6,454 nt of DNA from Ruminococcaceae bacterium UBA5450. GTDB taxonomy: Bacteria > Bacillota > Clostridia > Oscillospirales > Acutalibacteraceae. The DNA lies in contig DIQY01000085.1 of assembly GCA_002424295.1 (NCBI GenBank), positions 1 through 6,454 of the forward strand. The letters run 5' to 3'. This document shows, piece by piece, positions 1-5,811 of the stretch. Under the pieces are notes generated by a model that had not been told where the DNA came from, did no database searches, and worked only from the letters and a program-made list of their open reading frames with translations. Within the stretch, counting starts at the first letter, position 1. The number at the start of each line of letters is the position of its first letter. The position numbers and the translations under genes are program-made.

Positions 1-363
1 GAGAGAGCGGTATTTGACTGCCAGCAATCCCTCTGCATATTTAGTGGCCATTCCGACAAAAGCAGAGACCCACATCCAGAACATGGCACCCGGTCCGCCG
101 ATTCGCAGCGCTGTTGCTACCCCCACAATACTGCCGGTGCCGATGGTGGCTGCCAGCGTGGTGCAGAGAGAGCCAAAAGCCGAAACATCCCCTGCACCCT
201 CTTCTTTTTCAAAGATTGCTTTCATCGCACGGGGCAGCTTTATAATTTGCAGAAGATGTAATCGTATGGTGAAATACAGCCCGGTTCCGATTAGTAAAAT
301 CAGAGTAGGCGGCCCCCAAACAACGGATTGAATTTGTGTTAGAATGTTCGTAACAGCTTCCAT
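1..363 (-). CDS. Sodium:alanine/glycine symporter (AGCS family), N-terminal part, truncated by window edge
   Basis: This is the N-terminal 121 codons of an amino acid carrier protein of the AGCS (alanine or glycine:cation symporter) family, an inner-membrane transporter that imports small neutral amino acids with Na+ or H+. The frame stays open to the window edge; full-length members are about 450 residues, so roughly three quarters is missing. Family landmarks are a first hydrophobic segment at about residues 14-33, a KLPRAMKAIF stretch followed by an acidic loop (about 42-56), TTLAATIGTGSIVGVATA (68-85), GGPGAMFWMW (89-98) and GMATKYAEGLLAVKYR (104-119). Start choice: ATGs lie at 369 and 363. 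The AAGAGAG ribosome binding site (378-372) is 8 nt from the 363 ATG but only 2 nt from the 369 ATG, so 363 is preferred. The gene is divergent from pyrC and has its own promoter and a leader hairpin. The family assignment is secure; whether the substrate is alanine, glycine or serine cannot be read from this part. Confidence 0.93.
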   Translation of the reverse strand, partial: MEAVTNILTQIQSVVWGPPTLILLIGTGLYFTIRLHLLQIIKLPRAMKAIFEKEEGAGDVSAFGSLCTTLAATIGTGSIVGVATALRIGGPGAMFWMWVSAFVGMATKYAEGLLAVKYRSL

Positions 364-371
364 ATGCATTT

Positions 372-378
372 CTCTCTT
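372..378 (-). promoter_or_regulatory. Ribosome binding site of the AGCS symporter gene
   Basis: Read on the minus strand this is AAGAGAG, 8 nt upstream of the ATG at 363. It decides between two in-frame ATGs six bases apart, since the ATG at 369 would have only a 2-nt spacer. Confidence 0.6.
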
Positions 379-383
379 TTCTG

Positions 384-441
384 AAATAAAAATAAAAAAC
401 CAGCAAAGAAAAAGCAGAAAGACTTTTTCTTTGCTGGTTTT
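384..441 (-). terminator. Intrinsic-terminator-like hairpin in the 5' leader of the symporter gene (candidate attenuator)
   Basis: Bases 396-414 and 423-441 form a perfect 19-bp inverted repeat around an 8-nt loop (415-422). The stem includes ACCAGCAAAG paired with CTTTGCTGGT. Read on the minus strand, the stem is followed directly by a T-rich tract (395-384, TTATTTTTATTT), the layout of a Rho-independent terminator. It lies between the minus-strand promoter (539-511) and the symporter start (363), so it is not at the 3' end of any gene here. The natural inference is conditional termination (attenuation) in a leader of about 140 nt. The plus strand also has a T-rich run after the stem (438-447), so it could work in both directions. 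No known riboswitch was recognised upstream of it. Confidence 0.75.
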
Positions 442-510
442 CATTTTTGAAACATAAGAGTAACCTTATGGCGTTTATTAAATGAAGCAGCCGATTGCTA
501 AGATGGCTTC

Positions 511-539
511 ATTATTGTTCCGTAATATCTCTTTGTCAA
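511..539 (-). promoter_or_regulatory. Sigma-A-type promoter for the symporter gene
   Basis: On the minus strand a perfect TTGACA -35 box (539-534) is separated by exactly 17 nt from an AATAAT -10 box (516-511), which matches TATAAT at five of six positions. Transcription would start near 504, giving a leader of about 140 nt before the ATG at 363. An 8-bp dyad (481-488 with 506-513) overlaps the downstream edge of the -10 box. Confidence 0.75.
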
Positions 540-671
540 GAGGAAAGTGTAATATTTGTAATAAATTATAAACAGTCAAAACAATTTATAGCTAATATAA
601 CAAATTTGCGAGAACGCATTTTTGAAGAGCGTGCTGCTTTGGGGTAGGAAGGAATTTCATAGAAAAATCTC
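540..671. other. A/T-rich intergenic DNA between the two divergent promoters
   Basis: Together with the elements listed separately this belongs to the 381-bp gap between the divergent symporter and pyrC genes. I see no plausible coding frame with a ribosome binding site. Visible structure is limited to a 7-bp A/T-only inverted repeat (561-567 with 583-589) and a 4-bp GC-rich stem followed by five T (607-623), neither strong enough to name. It may hold operator sites for either promoter, but none is recognised. Confidence 0.5.
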
Positions 672-700
672 TGTAAAAAAGGCTATAAATATAGTATAAT
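672..700 (+). promoter_or_regulatory. Probable promoter of the pyr operon
   Basis: A perfect TATAAT -10 box lies at 695-700. Seventeen bases upstream, TGTAAA (672-677) matches TTGACA at only three of six positions, so the -35 is weak and the surrounding A/T richness may compensate. The predicted start near 707 gives a leader of about 38 nt before pyrC. That is too short for the usual PyrR-type terminator/antiterminator, and no such structure is seen. Confidence 0.55.
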
Positions 701-744
701 AAAAAGAAAATTCAAGAGAAGTTTAATTAGAACAGGAGAATCTC

Positions 745-2025
745 ATGGAACTGCTTTTTTTCAATGCACACTTGATGGATCCTGCAGCTGGATTGGATCA
801 AAAGGGGAGCCTTCTCTGCAGGGACGGCAGGATTGCTGCGCTCTGCAGAGAAGCTGATCAGATGGCTTCAGAAAAGGCAGAACGAATTGATTGTAAGGGA
901 CTGATCCTTTCTCCGGGACTAGTCGATATGCATGTCCATCTGAGAGATCCCGGTTTTACGGAGAAAGAAGATATTTTGTCCGGCTGCCGTGCTGCTGCAG
1001 CGGGCGGAGTGACGAGTCTTTTATGTATGCCCAATACAAATCCGGCACTTGATTCGCCGGAAACAATTCAATATGTTTTGAAAAAAGCAGAAAAAGCAGA
1101 TGCGCATGTTTATCCGGCAGGCGCAATCAGCAAAGGACTGAAAGGGGAGATCCCAACAGATCTTGCAGCCTTAAAAAAGGCTGGAGCAATCGCGTTTTCT
1201 GATGATGGAAGGCCAGTTCTTCATACTTCGATGATGGCGTCTGCCATGCAGGAGGCTAAAAAGCTCAGAGTGCCTATCTTAGCACATTGTGAAGATCTCG
1301 ATGTTACGAAAAATGGGAAAATCAATGAGGGAATTGTTTCAAAAGAACTGGGTATCCCGGGAATTCCGCGAGCGGCAGAAGATTGCGGAACTGCAAGGGA
1401 ATTAGCACTGGCAGCCGCTTATGGAGTCGGTGTGCATATCTGCCATGTCAGTACCAAGGAGAGCGTTTCTCTGATTCGGGATTATCAGAAAAGAGGAGTT
1501 TCTATTACCTGTGAAACGGCGCCGCATTATTTTGCACTGACCGAGGAGGAACTTCTGAAAAAAGATGCAGATGCTCGGATGAGCCCGCCGCTTCGAACAG
1601 AAAAGGACCGTCTGGCAATTATAAAGGGTCTGCAGGATGGAACGATTGCAGTCATTGCAACCGATCATGCACCGCATACTCCGCAGGAAAAATTGGATTT
1701 TTTAAAAGCTCCCAATGGAGCGGTCGGAATGGAGACCAGTCTTGCAGCGGGGATCACTTATCTTGTGAGGCCGGGATTCCTTTCCATGATGCAGCTTTTG
1801 GAGAAGATGAGCACCATTCCGGCAAAAATTCTGCACCTGCCTGCGGGGACTCTGGCAGTTGGAGCGCCTGCCGACCTGATCCTTTTTGATCCGAATTTTT
1901 GCTGGCGGGTAGATCCGAATTCTCTGCACGGAAAAAGCCGAAATGCGGTATTTAAAGGAAAAACGCTTTTTGGAAAGGTAGAGCGTACTTTTTTGAATGG
2001 AAAATGTGTATTTATAGATTCGTAA
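745..2025 (+). CDS. pyrC: Dihydroorotase, class I (PyrC)
   Basis: Cytoplasmic zinc amidohydrolase that interconverts N-carbamoyl-L-aspartate and L-dihydroorotate, the third step of de novo pyrimidine synthesis. The 426-residue length is normal for the bacterial class I (Bacillus-type) enzyme. Landmarks in order: an N-terminal beta-sandwich segment; DMHVHLRDPG with metal ligands H63 and H65 and substrate-binding R67; MPNTNP (95-100); FSDDG with the bridging-type aspartate at D153; LAHCED with H181; HICHVS with H234; TDHAPH with the catalytic aspartate D307; and the C-terminal GAPADLILFDP stretch (373-383) returning to the small domain. All expected metal and catalytic residues are present, so the enzyme should be active. 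The start is supported by AGGAGA (734-739) 5 nt before the ATG. It is the first gene of the pyr block; pyrF follows after 43 bp. Confidence 0.97.
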   Translation: MELLFFNAHLMDPAAGLDQKGSLLCRDGRIAALCREADQMASEKAERIDCKGLILSPGLVDMHVHLRDPGFTEKEDILSGCRAAAAGGVTSLLCMPNTNPALDSPETIQYVLKKAEKADAHVYPAGAISKGLKGEIPTDLAALKKAGAIAFSDDGRPVLHTSMMASAMQEAKKLRVPILAHCEDLDVTKNGKINEGIVSKELGIPGIPRAAEDCGTARELALAAAYGVGVHICHVSTKESVSLIRDYQKRGVSITCETAPHYFALTEEELLKKDADARMSPPLRTEKDRLAIIKGLQDGTIAVIATDHAPHTPQEKLDFLKAPNGAVGMETSLAAGITYLVRPGFLSMMQLLEKMSTIPAKILHLPAGTLAVGAPADLILFDPNFCWRVDPNSLHGKSRNAVFKGKTLFGKVERTFLNGKCVFIDS

Positions 2026-2068
2026 GATTATTTTTCCCGAAATCGGAAAATTCAAAGGAGCGATAATA

Positions 2069-2995
2069 ATGGATAGACTGATCGACGCAATCATTGCAAA
2101 ACAGAATCCGACGGTAGCAGGGCTTGATCCTAAATTGAGCTATATCCCGGATTTTATTAAAATTGCCTCTTTTTCCAAATACGGAAAAAATTTAGAGGGA
2201 GCAGCAGATGCAATTCTGCAGTTTAACCGCGGATTGATTGATGCAATTTCTCCTATTGTTCCGGCGGTCAAGCCTCAATGTGCCTATTATGAACAATATG
2301 GTTGGCAGGGAATGAGAGCACTTTATGAGACCATTCGATATGCACAGGGAAAAGGGTTGTTTGTTATTACAGACGGAAAAAGAAACGATATCGGAACAAC
2401 CATGGAAGCATATGCAAAAGCACATCTCGGGGTTGTCGGGGTAGAGGGAGAATTGATCCCAGCCTTTGACAGTGACGCTTTGACGGTCAATCCCTATTTG
2501 GGTGGAGACGGCATCAAACCACTTTTGCCGGTTTGTGAGGAGCGGGACCGTGATATTTTTGTTCTGATTAAAACGAGTAATCCTTCTTCCGGAGAACTGC
2601 AGGATCAGAAACTGGAAACAGGAAAGACTCTTTATTCCACAGTCGGAATGCTCTGCGAAAAATGGGGTGCCGAAACGATCGGAAAGTATGGCTATAGCAG
2701 AGTTGGAGGCGTTGTGGGCGCAACCTATCCTGCGCAGCTTTCGGAACTGCGCAAAAAGCTTCCCCATACCTTTTTCCTTGTCCCGGGATACGGTGCGCAA
2801 GGCGGCGGCGCCAAAGATATTGCACCTGCCTTTGATGAAAATGGGCTTGGAGCGATTGTCAACGCTTCCAGAAGCATTATGACTGCATGGCAGCAGACCA
2901 GTGCGGAAGAACAGTATTTTGCAAAAGCAGCGGCACGGGAAGCAATGCGTATGAAAGAGGATATCCTTTCTCAGATCGGAGAAATCAAAGCATGA
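2069..2995 (+). CDS. pyrF: Orotidine 5'-phosphate decarboxylase, long type (PyrF)
   Basis: Cytoplasmic TIM-barrel enzyme that decarboxylates OMP to UMP, the last step of the pathway. The 308-residue size and motif spacing fit the long 'subfamily 2' PyrF rather than the short (about 230-240 residue) Bacillus or E. coli type. Visible motifs: VAGLDPKLSYIP (16-27) with D20; AVKPQCAYYEQYG (66-78); the catalytic charged cluster ITDGKRNDIGTT (100-111) with D102, K104 and D107; SDALTVNPYLGGDG (135-148); LIKTSNPSSGELQD (166-179); VGATYP (216-221); the phosphate-gripping LVPGYGAQGG (237-246); and NASRSI (265-270). AAAGGAG (2054-2060) sits 8 nt before the ATG. Its TGA stop overlaps the pyrK ATG in an ATGA, implying translational coupling. 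An open frame on the opposite strand inside this gene is taken as a shadow. Confidence 0.96.
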   Translation: MDRLIDAIIAKQNPTVAGLDPKLSYIPDFIKIASFSKYGKNLEGAADAILQFNRGLIDAISPIVPAVKPQCAYYEQYGWQGMRALYETIRYAQGKGLFVITDGKRNDIGTTMEAYAKAHLGVVGVEGELIPAFDSDALTVNPYLGGDGIKPLLPVCEERDRDIFVLIKTSNPSSGELQDQKLETGKTLYSTVGMLCEKWGAETIGKYGYSRVGGVVGATYPAQLSELRKKLPHTFFLVPGYGAQGGGAKDIAPAFDENGLGAIVNASRSIMTAWQQTSAEEQYFAKAAAREAMRMKEDILSQIGEIKA

Positions 2996-3747
2996 AGTAT
3001 GATGTTTGGAATGGAACCGTTATTCGGAAAGAAGCGCTGACGCAGGACATTTTTGATTTTACCGTAAAGGCTCCAACATTGGCTTCTGTGGTAAAGCCGG
3101 GACAGTTTGCAAATATTCTGGTGCCGAATAAACTTTTGCGGCGGCCAATTTCAATCTGCAGTGTCCAAAATGGCTTTTTGCGTTTTGTCTTTCAGATTCG
3201 TGGAGAAGGGACGGAACTCCTTTCCCATTTTCAAGTAGGGGATACGCTTGATTTTTTGGCTCCGTTGGGGAATGGATTTCCGGTGGAAGATCCTCAGAAA
3301 AAGGCAATCTTTGTCGGGGGCGGAATCGGTGTTCCTCCGCTTTTGGGGCTTGCACAGAAATACGGAAGAAACGGGACGGCAGCTTTAGGATTCCGTTCTA
3401 AAGAAGCAGTGATTCTGGAAAAGGATTTTGCCGCTGCGGGGAGCACTGTCAAAATTGCAACAGATAACGGCAGCTTTGGTCAACATGGGTTCGCTGCCGA
3501 TTTTTTGGAGGAAACTTCGTTTGATATCTGTTATGCCTGTGGCCCCAAACCAATGCTGAAAGCAGTGTCAAAATTATGCAAACAAATGAACAAGCAGTGC
3601 TGGATTTCTTTGGAAGAACGCATGGCCTGCGGGATAGGCGCATGCCTTGGCTGTGCCGTGGAACTTAAGAGATCAAACGGAGAAAGCTATTATGGTCATG
3701 TCTGTAAAGACGGGCCGGTTTTTTCCTCAGAGGAGGTGGTTCTGTGA
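2992..3747 (+). CDS. pyrK: Dihydroorotate dehydrogenase B, FAD/[2Fe-2S] electron-transfer subunit (PyrK)
   Basis: Iron-sulfur flavoprotein subunit that passes electrons from PyrD to NAD+, so that dihydroorotate oxidation is NAD-linked. The 251-residue length is typical. Domains: an FAD-binding beta-barrel with the RPIS motif (51-54) and PGQFANI (36-42); a ferredoxin-NAD reductase-like domain with the nucleotide loop GGGIGVPPL (109-117) and YACGPKPML (181-189); and a C-terminal [2Fe-2S] site with cysteines C213, C218, C221 and C238. The frame is open upstream to an ATG at 2887, but homology starts only at MKYDVWNGTVI. The ATG at 2992 overlaps the pyrF stop (ATGA) and has GGAG (2978-2981) 10 nt upstream, so 2992 is chosen. 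The TGA stop overlaps the GTG start of pyrD. The adjacent class 1B pyrD confirms the assignment. Confidence 0.95.
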   Translation: MKYDVWNGTVIRKEALTQDIFDFTVKAPTLASVVKPGQFANILVPNKLLRRPISICSVQNGFLRFVFQIRGEGTELLSHFQVGDTLDFLAPLGNGFPVEDPQKKAIFVGGGIGVPPLLGLAQKYGRNGTAALGFRSKEAVILEKDFAAAGSTVKIATDNGSFGQHGFAADFLEETSFDICYACGPKPMLKAVSKLCKQMNKQCWISLEERMACGIGACLGCAVELKRSNGESYYGHVCKDGPVFSSEEVVL

Positions 3748-4658
3748 GTGAACGTCTGCATGTAAAAATTGCGGGGGTCGATTTCAAAAATCCTCTGATT
3801 GCAGCTTCCGGTACTTTCGGGTTCGGACGGGAATTTGCGGAGTTTTATCCGCTAAAAACATTTGGTGGGATTTCCTGCAAAGGGCTTACCTTAAAGGAAC
3901 GTGCCGGCAATCCGCCGCCGAGAATTGCAGAGACGCCGAGCGGAATCCTTAATTCTGTTGGGCTTCAAAATCCCGGTGTGGAGCATTTTATCCGGGAAGA
4001 TCTGCCGTGGATCAGACAGCAGGGCCCTGTTATTATTGCAAATATTGCGGGGAGTACGGTGGACGATTATTGTCAAATGGCACAGCGCCTTTCCCAAACG
4101 GAAGTCGATCTGATAGAGCTTAACATCTCTTGCCCGAACGTTAAAAAAGGCGGGGCAGCTTTTGGAATTTCCTGCGAAAGCGTAGAGAAAATTACAAAAG
4201 CGGTGCGAGCATTTTGCAAAAAACCGCTGATTGTAAAGCTTTCGCCCAATGTGTCAAATATTGCAGACATCGCTGCAGCGGCGGAATCGGGCGGCGCCGA
4301 TGCAATTTCTCTGATCAATACCCTTACCGGAATGCGGATTGATTTAAAAACCCGTCGTCCGATTCTGCACAATAACACCGGAGGATTAAGCGGCCCGGCT
4401 GTTTTTCCGATAGCGGTGCGAATGGTCTTTGAAGCGGCTTCTCGGGTGAAAGTTCCGGTGATCGGCCTAGGGGGAATCACTTCTTGGCAGGATGTGGTGG
4501 AGATGTTCCTTGCGGGTGCGTCTGCGGTTCAGATTGGGACAATCTTGTTTCACGACCCTTATGCGCCAGTAAAAATTCTGGAAGGACTCGAGCAATATCT
4601 CAGCAAAAACGGAATTTCTAATATCAGCGAGCTGACCGGGAAGGTGCAGCCATGGTGA
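3744..4658 (+). CDS. pyrD: Dihydroorotate dehydrogenase B, catalytic FMN subunit (PyrD, class 1B)
   Basis: Cytosolic FMN TIM-barrel subunit that oxidises dihydroorotate to orotate and works as a PyrD2-PyrK2 complex. At 304 residues it has normal length. Motifs: ASGTFGFGREF (21-31); FMN-contacting SCKGLTL with K46; PPPRIAETPSGILNSVGLQNPG (57-78); IELNISCPNVKKGG (124-137) with C130 as the catalytic base, the class 1 signature (class 2 enzymes use serine); LIVKLSPN with K165; LINTLTG (190-196); NNTGGLSGPA (210-219); and the phosphate-binding GLGGI and AVQIGT (241-245, 261-266). The start is a GTG inside the GTGA overlap with the pyrK stop, supported by an excellent AGGAGG (3731-3736) 7 nt upstream. 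Its stop overlaps the next gene by 7 bp. Confidence 0.97.
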   Translation: MSERLHVKIAGVDFKNPLIAASGTFGFGREFAEFYPLKTFGGISCKGLTLKERAGNPPPRIAETPSGILNSVGLQNPGVEHFIREDLPWIRQQGPVIIANIAGSTVDDYCQMAQRLSQTEVDLIELNISCPNVKKGGAAFGISCESVEKITKAVRAFCKKPLIVKLSPNVSNIADIAAAAESGGADAISLINTLTGMRIDLKTRRPILHNNTGGLSGPAVFPIAVRMVFEAASRVKVPVIGLGGITSWQDVVEMFLAGASAVQIGTILFHDPYAPVKILEGLEQYLSKNGISNISELTGKVQPW

Positions 4659-5335
4659 CAACAGTTTATCTGATTCGGCATTGCGAGGCGCAGGGCAATA
4701 CGAATGGTACTTTTCAGGGGCATACAGACTGTGATGTCAGCGGAAATGGAAGAGTACAGCTTGATCTGCTCAGCATTCGCTGCCGCAATCTGCCGCTGGA
4801 TGCCATTTATTCGAGCCCTTTAAAACGTGCTTACTGCACAGCAGAGGCTGTTGGTCGGTATCATAAGCTCGAAATTCAGACGGATCCCCGTTTGGAAGAA
4901 ATTAACGGAGGCGACTGCGAAGGAACCCGATGGGACGATTTTTCCAAGAATTTTCCGCAGCAGAATCAAGAGTGGTATCAGGCTCCGTGGAAATTTGCAG
5001 CGCCTCATGGCGAAACTATGAGACAGGTCTATGATAGAACCTGGCAGGCGATGGAAGATATTGTGGATAAAAATCAGGGAAAAACCATTGCGGTCGTTTC
5101 TCATGGCTGCGCCATTCGTAATCTTCTCTGCCATGCGATGGGAAAAAAGCTAGAGCAGATCAACGATGTGGATTGGTGCGATAATACAGCCGTCAGCATT
5201 TTGAAATTTTCCTATCCAAAAGCTCTCCCGAAAATTGTGCTTTTAAATGATGCTTCTCATTTGACTCCGGAAGTTTCTGTCTTTGCACATCAGGGTTGGT
5301 GGAAAAAAGAAAATCAGACGGAGGAATCATTATGA
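4652..5335 (+). CDS. Histidine phosphatase family protein (phosphoglycerate-mutase-like)
   Basis: Member of the branch 1 histidine phosphatase superfamily, 227 residues, the usual single-domain size. The catalytic set is complete: LIRHCEAQGN (7-16) with the phospho-accepting H10 and R9; SSPLKRAYCTAEA with R59; LEEINGGDCEG (81-91) with the proton donor probably E83; and VVSHG (148-152) with H151. The RHG motif reads RHC, a variant I recall from other Firmicutes members. Similar sequences are annotated as phosphoglycerate mutase, alpha-ribazole phosphatase (CobC) or general phosphatases, so the substrate cannot be assigned. The ATG at 4652 overlaps the pyrD stop by 7 bp and has GGGAAGG (4638-4644) 7 nt upstream; an in-frame GTG at 4655 is an alternative start. 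Being locked into the pyr block suggests a housekeeping or nucleotide-linked phosphatase, but that is inference. Confidence 0.88.
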   Translation: MVTTVYLIRHCEAQGNTNGTFQGHTDCDVSGNGRVQLDLLSIRCRNLPLDAIYSSPLKRAYCTAEAVGRYHKLEIQTDPRLEEINGGDCEGTRWDDFSKNFPQQNQEWYQAPWKFAAPHGETMRQVYDRTWQAMEDIVDKNQGKTIAVVSHGCAIRNLLCHAMGKKLEQINDVDWCDNTAVSILKFSYPKALPKIVLLNDASHLTPEVSVFAHQGWWKKENQTEESL

Positions 5336-5742
5336 AAATTCTTGCAGTCGATTTGGGACATGCCCGCACAGGCCTTGCGATCTGTGACGAAGGAGAGATC
5401 CTAGCTTCTCCTCTGATGGTGCTGCCGTCTTATAACTGGGATAAACTTTTGATCCAAGTTGCAGAACAGGTGGAAAAAGCCGGTGCCGGTGCCGTTGTGA
5501 TCGGTCTTCCAAAAAATATGGACGGAACAGAGGGCGAAAGCGCTCAAAACGCACGAGATTTTGCTCAGAAGCTTTCGGAGAAAATTTCGGTTTCTGTTCA
5601 TTTGCAGGATGAACGGTGTACAACGATGGTAGCTCATACTTATCTTAACGATACAAATGTACGGGGAAAAAAGCGGAAAGCAGTTGTTGACGCAGTAGCT
5701 GCAACGATCATCTTACAGGATTATTTGAGTGCGCATTCTTGA
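5332..5742 (+). CDS. ruvX: Holliday junction resolvase-like / pre-16S rRNA nuclease (RuvX, YqgF)
   Basis: Small RNase H-fold nuclease of the YqgF/RuvX family. E. coli YqgF helps mature the 16S rRNA 5' end, and the family was earlier named a putative Holliday junction resolvase. The 136-residue length is typical (about 138-150). Motifs: KILAVDLGHARTGLAICD (2-19) with catalytic D7 and R12; VVIGLPKNMDGTEGESA (55-71); LQDERCTT (91-98) with D93, E94 and R95; and KRKAVVDAVAATIILQDYL (114-132) with D120. The acidic residues expected for metal binding are present. The frame is open back to an ATG at 5296, but 5332 is chosen because it overlaps the upstream stop as ATGA, has GGAGG (5320-5324) 7 nt ahead, and places the first beta-strand at the N terminus. 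It is the last gene of the pyr block; no terminator is visible after it, and the next promoter overlaps its stop. Confidence 0.94.
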   Translation: MKILAVDLGHARTGLAICDEGEILASPLMVLPSYNWDKLLIQVAEQVEKAGAGAVVIGLPKNMDGTEGESAQNARDFAQKLSEKISVSVHLQDERCTTMVAHTYLNDTNVRGKKRKAVVDAVAATIILQDYLSAHS

Positions 5743-5766
5743 CTTTTATACAAAAATCGATATACT
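5739..5766 (+). promoter_or_regulatory. Promoter of the SdpR-like / SdpI-like unit
   Basis: TTGACT (5739-5744) and TATACT (5761-5766) each match the sigma-A consensus at five of six positions, with a 16-nt spacer. The -35 box contains the TGA stop of ruvX (5740-5742), so the promoter partly sits in the upstream gene. Transcription would start near 5773, inside the CTAA/TTAG dyad cluster, giving a leader of about 40 nt. Confidence 0.7.
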
Positions 5767-5795
5767 AATTATTAGATGATTATCTAAATGATTAG
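5765..5795. promoter_or_regulatory. Probable autoregulatory operator with overlapping CTAA/TTAG dyads
   Basis: Three overlapping inverted-repeat elements are visible: the palindrome CTAATTATTAG (5765-5775, one central base); TTAGAT-gatt-ATCTAA (5772-5787, perfect 6-bp arms); and CTAA-n4-TTAG (5784-5795). They begin within the -10 box and cover the predicted start site, so bound protein would block RNA polymerase. ArsR/SmtB-family repressors commonly bind A/T-rich dyads in this position and repress their own gene. The repressor gene follows directly, so autoregulation is a sound inference but not proven. Confidence 0.6.
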
Positions 5796-5811
5796 AAAGA
5801 GAGGGTCTAAT

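Noticed and set aside
14..331. Plus-strand open frame of 105 codons
   Set aside because: It lies antisense to the recognisable AGCS symporter, has no ribosome binding site and shows no protein family features.
370..504. Glycine riboswitch or T-box in the symporter leader
   Set aside because: I looked for the conserved blocks of both (including the T-box AGGGTGG-type motif) and found none; the leader ahead of the terminator is only about 60 nt.
561..589. A/T-only 7-bp inverted repeat upstream of pyrC
   Set aside because: Expected by chance in such A/T-rich DNA and not aligned with a convincing promoter.
607..623. TGCG-agaa-CGCA followed by TTTTT as a terminator
   Set aside because: A 4-bp stem is too short for an intrinsic terminator and there is no upstream plus-strand gene to end.
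2032..2050. TTTTCC...GGAAAA inverted repeat between pyrC and pyrF as a terminator
   Set aside because: The stem is only 6 bp with weak A/T pairs, has a 7-nt loop and is not followed by a T tract; the pyrF ribosome binding site follows at once.
2192..2800. Minus-strand open frame of 202 codons inside pyrF
   Set aside because: The plus-strand PyrF motifs are complete across the same DNA; the minus frame has no family features and no ribosome binding context.
2887..2991. Longer N terminus for PyrK starting at 2887
   Set aside because: The extra 35 residues overlap PyrF coding sequence and have no PyrK homology; the ATGA overlap at 2992 with its own GGAG site is the normal start.
4073..4480. 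Minus-strand open frame of 135 codons inside pyrD
   Set aside because: A shadow of the pyrD reading frame, whose FMN and catalytic motifs cover the whole stretch.
5296..5331. Longer N terminus for RuvX starting at 5296
   Set aside because: The extra 12 residues precede the usual first strand KILAVDLG and overlap the phosphatase; the start at 5332 has a good GGAGG site.
5788..5811. Longer N terminus for the SdpR-like repressor starting at 5788
   Set aside because: No ribosome binding site precedes 5788, the region is operator DNA, and the ATG at 5812 has GAGGG at good spacing.
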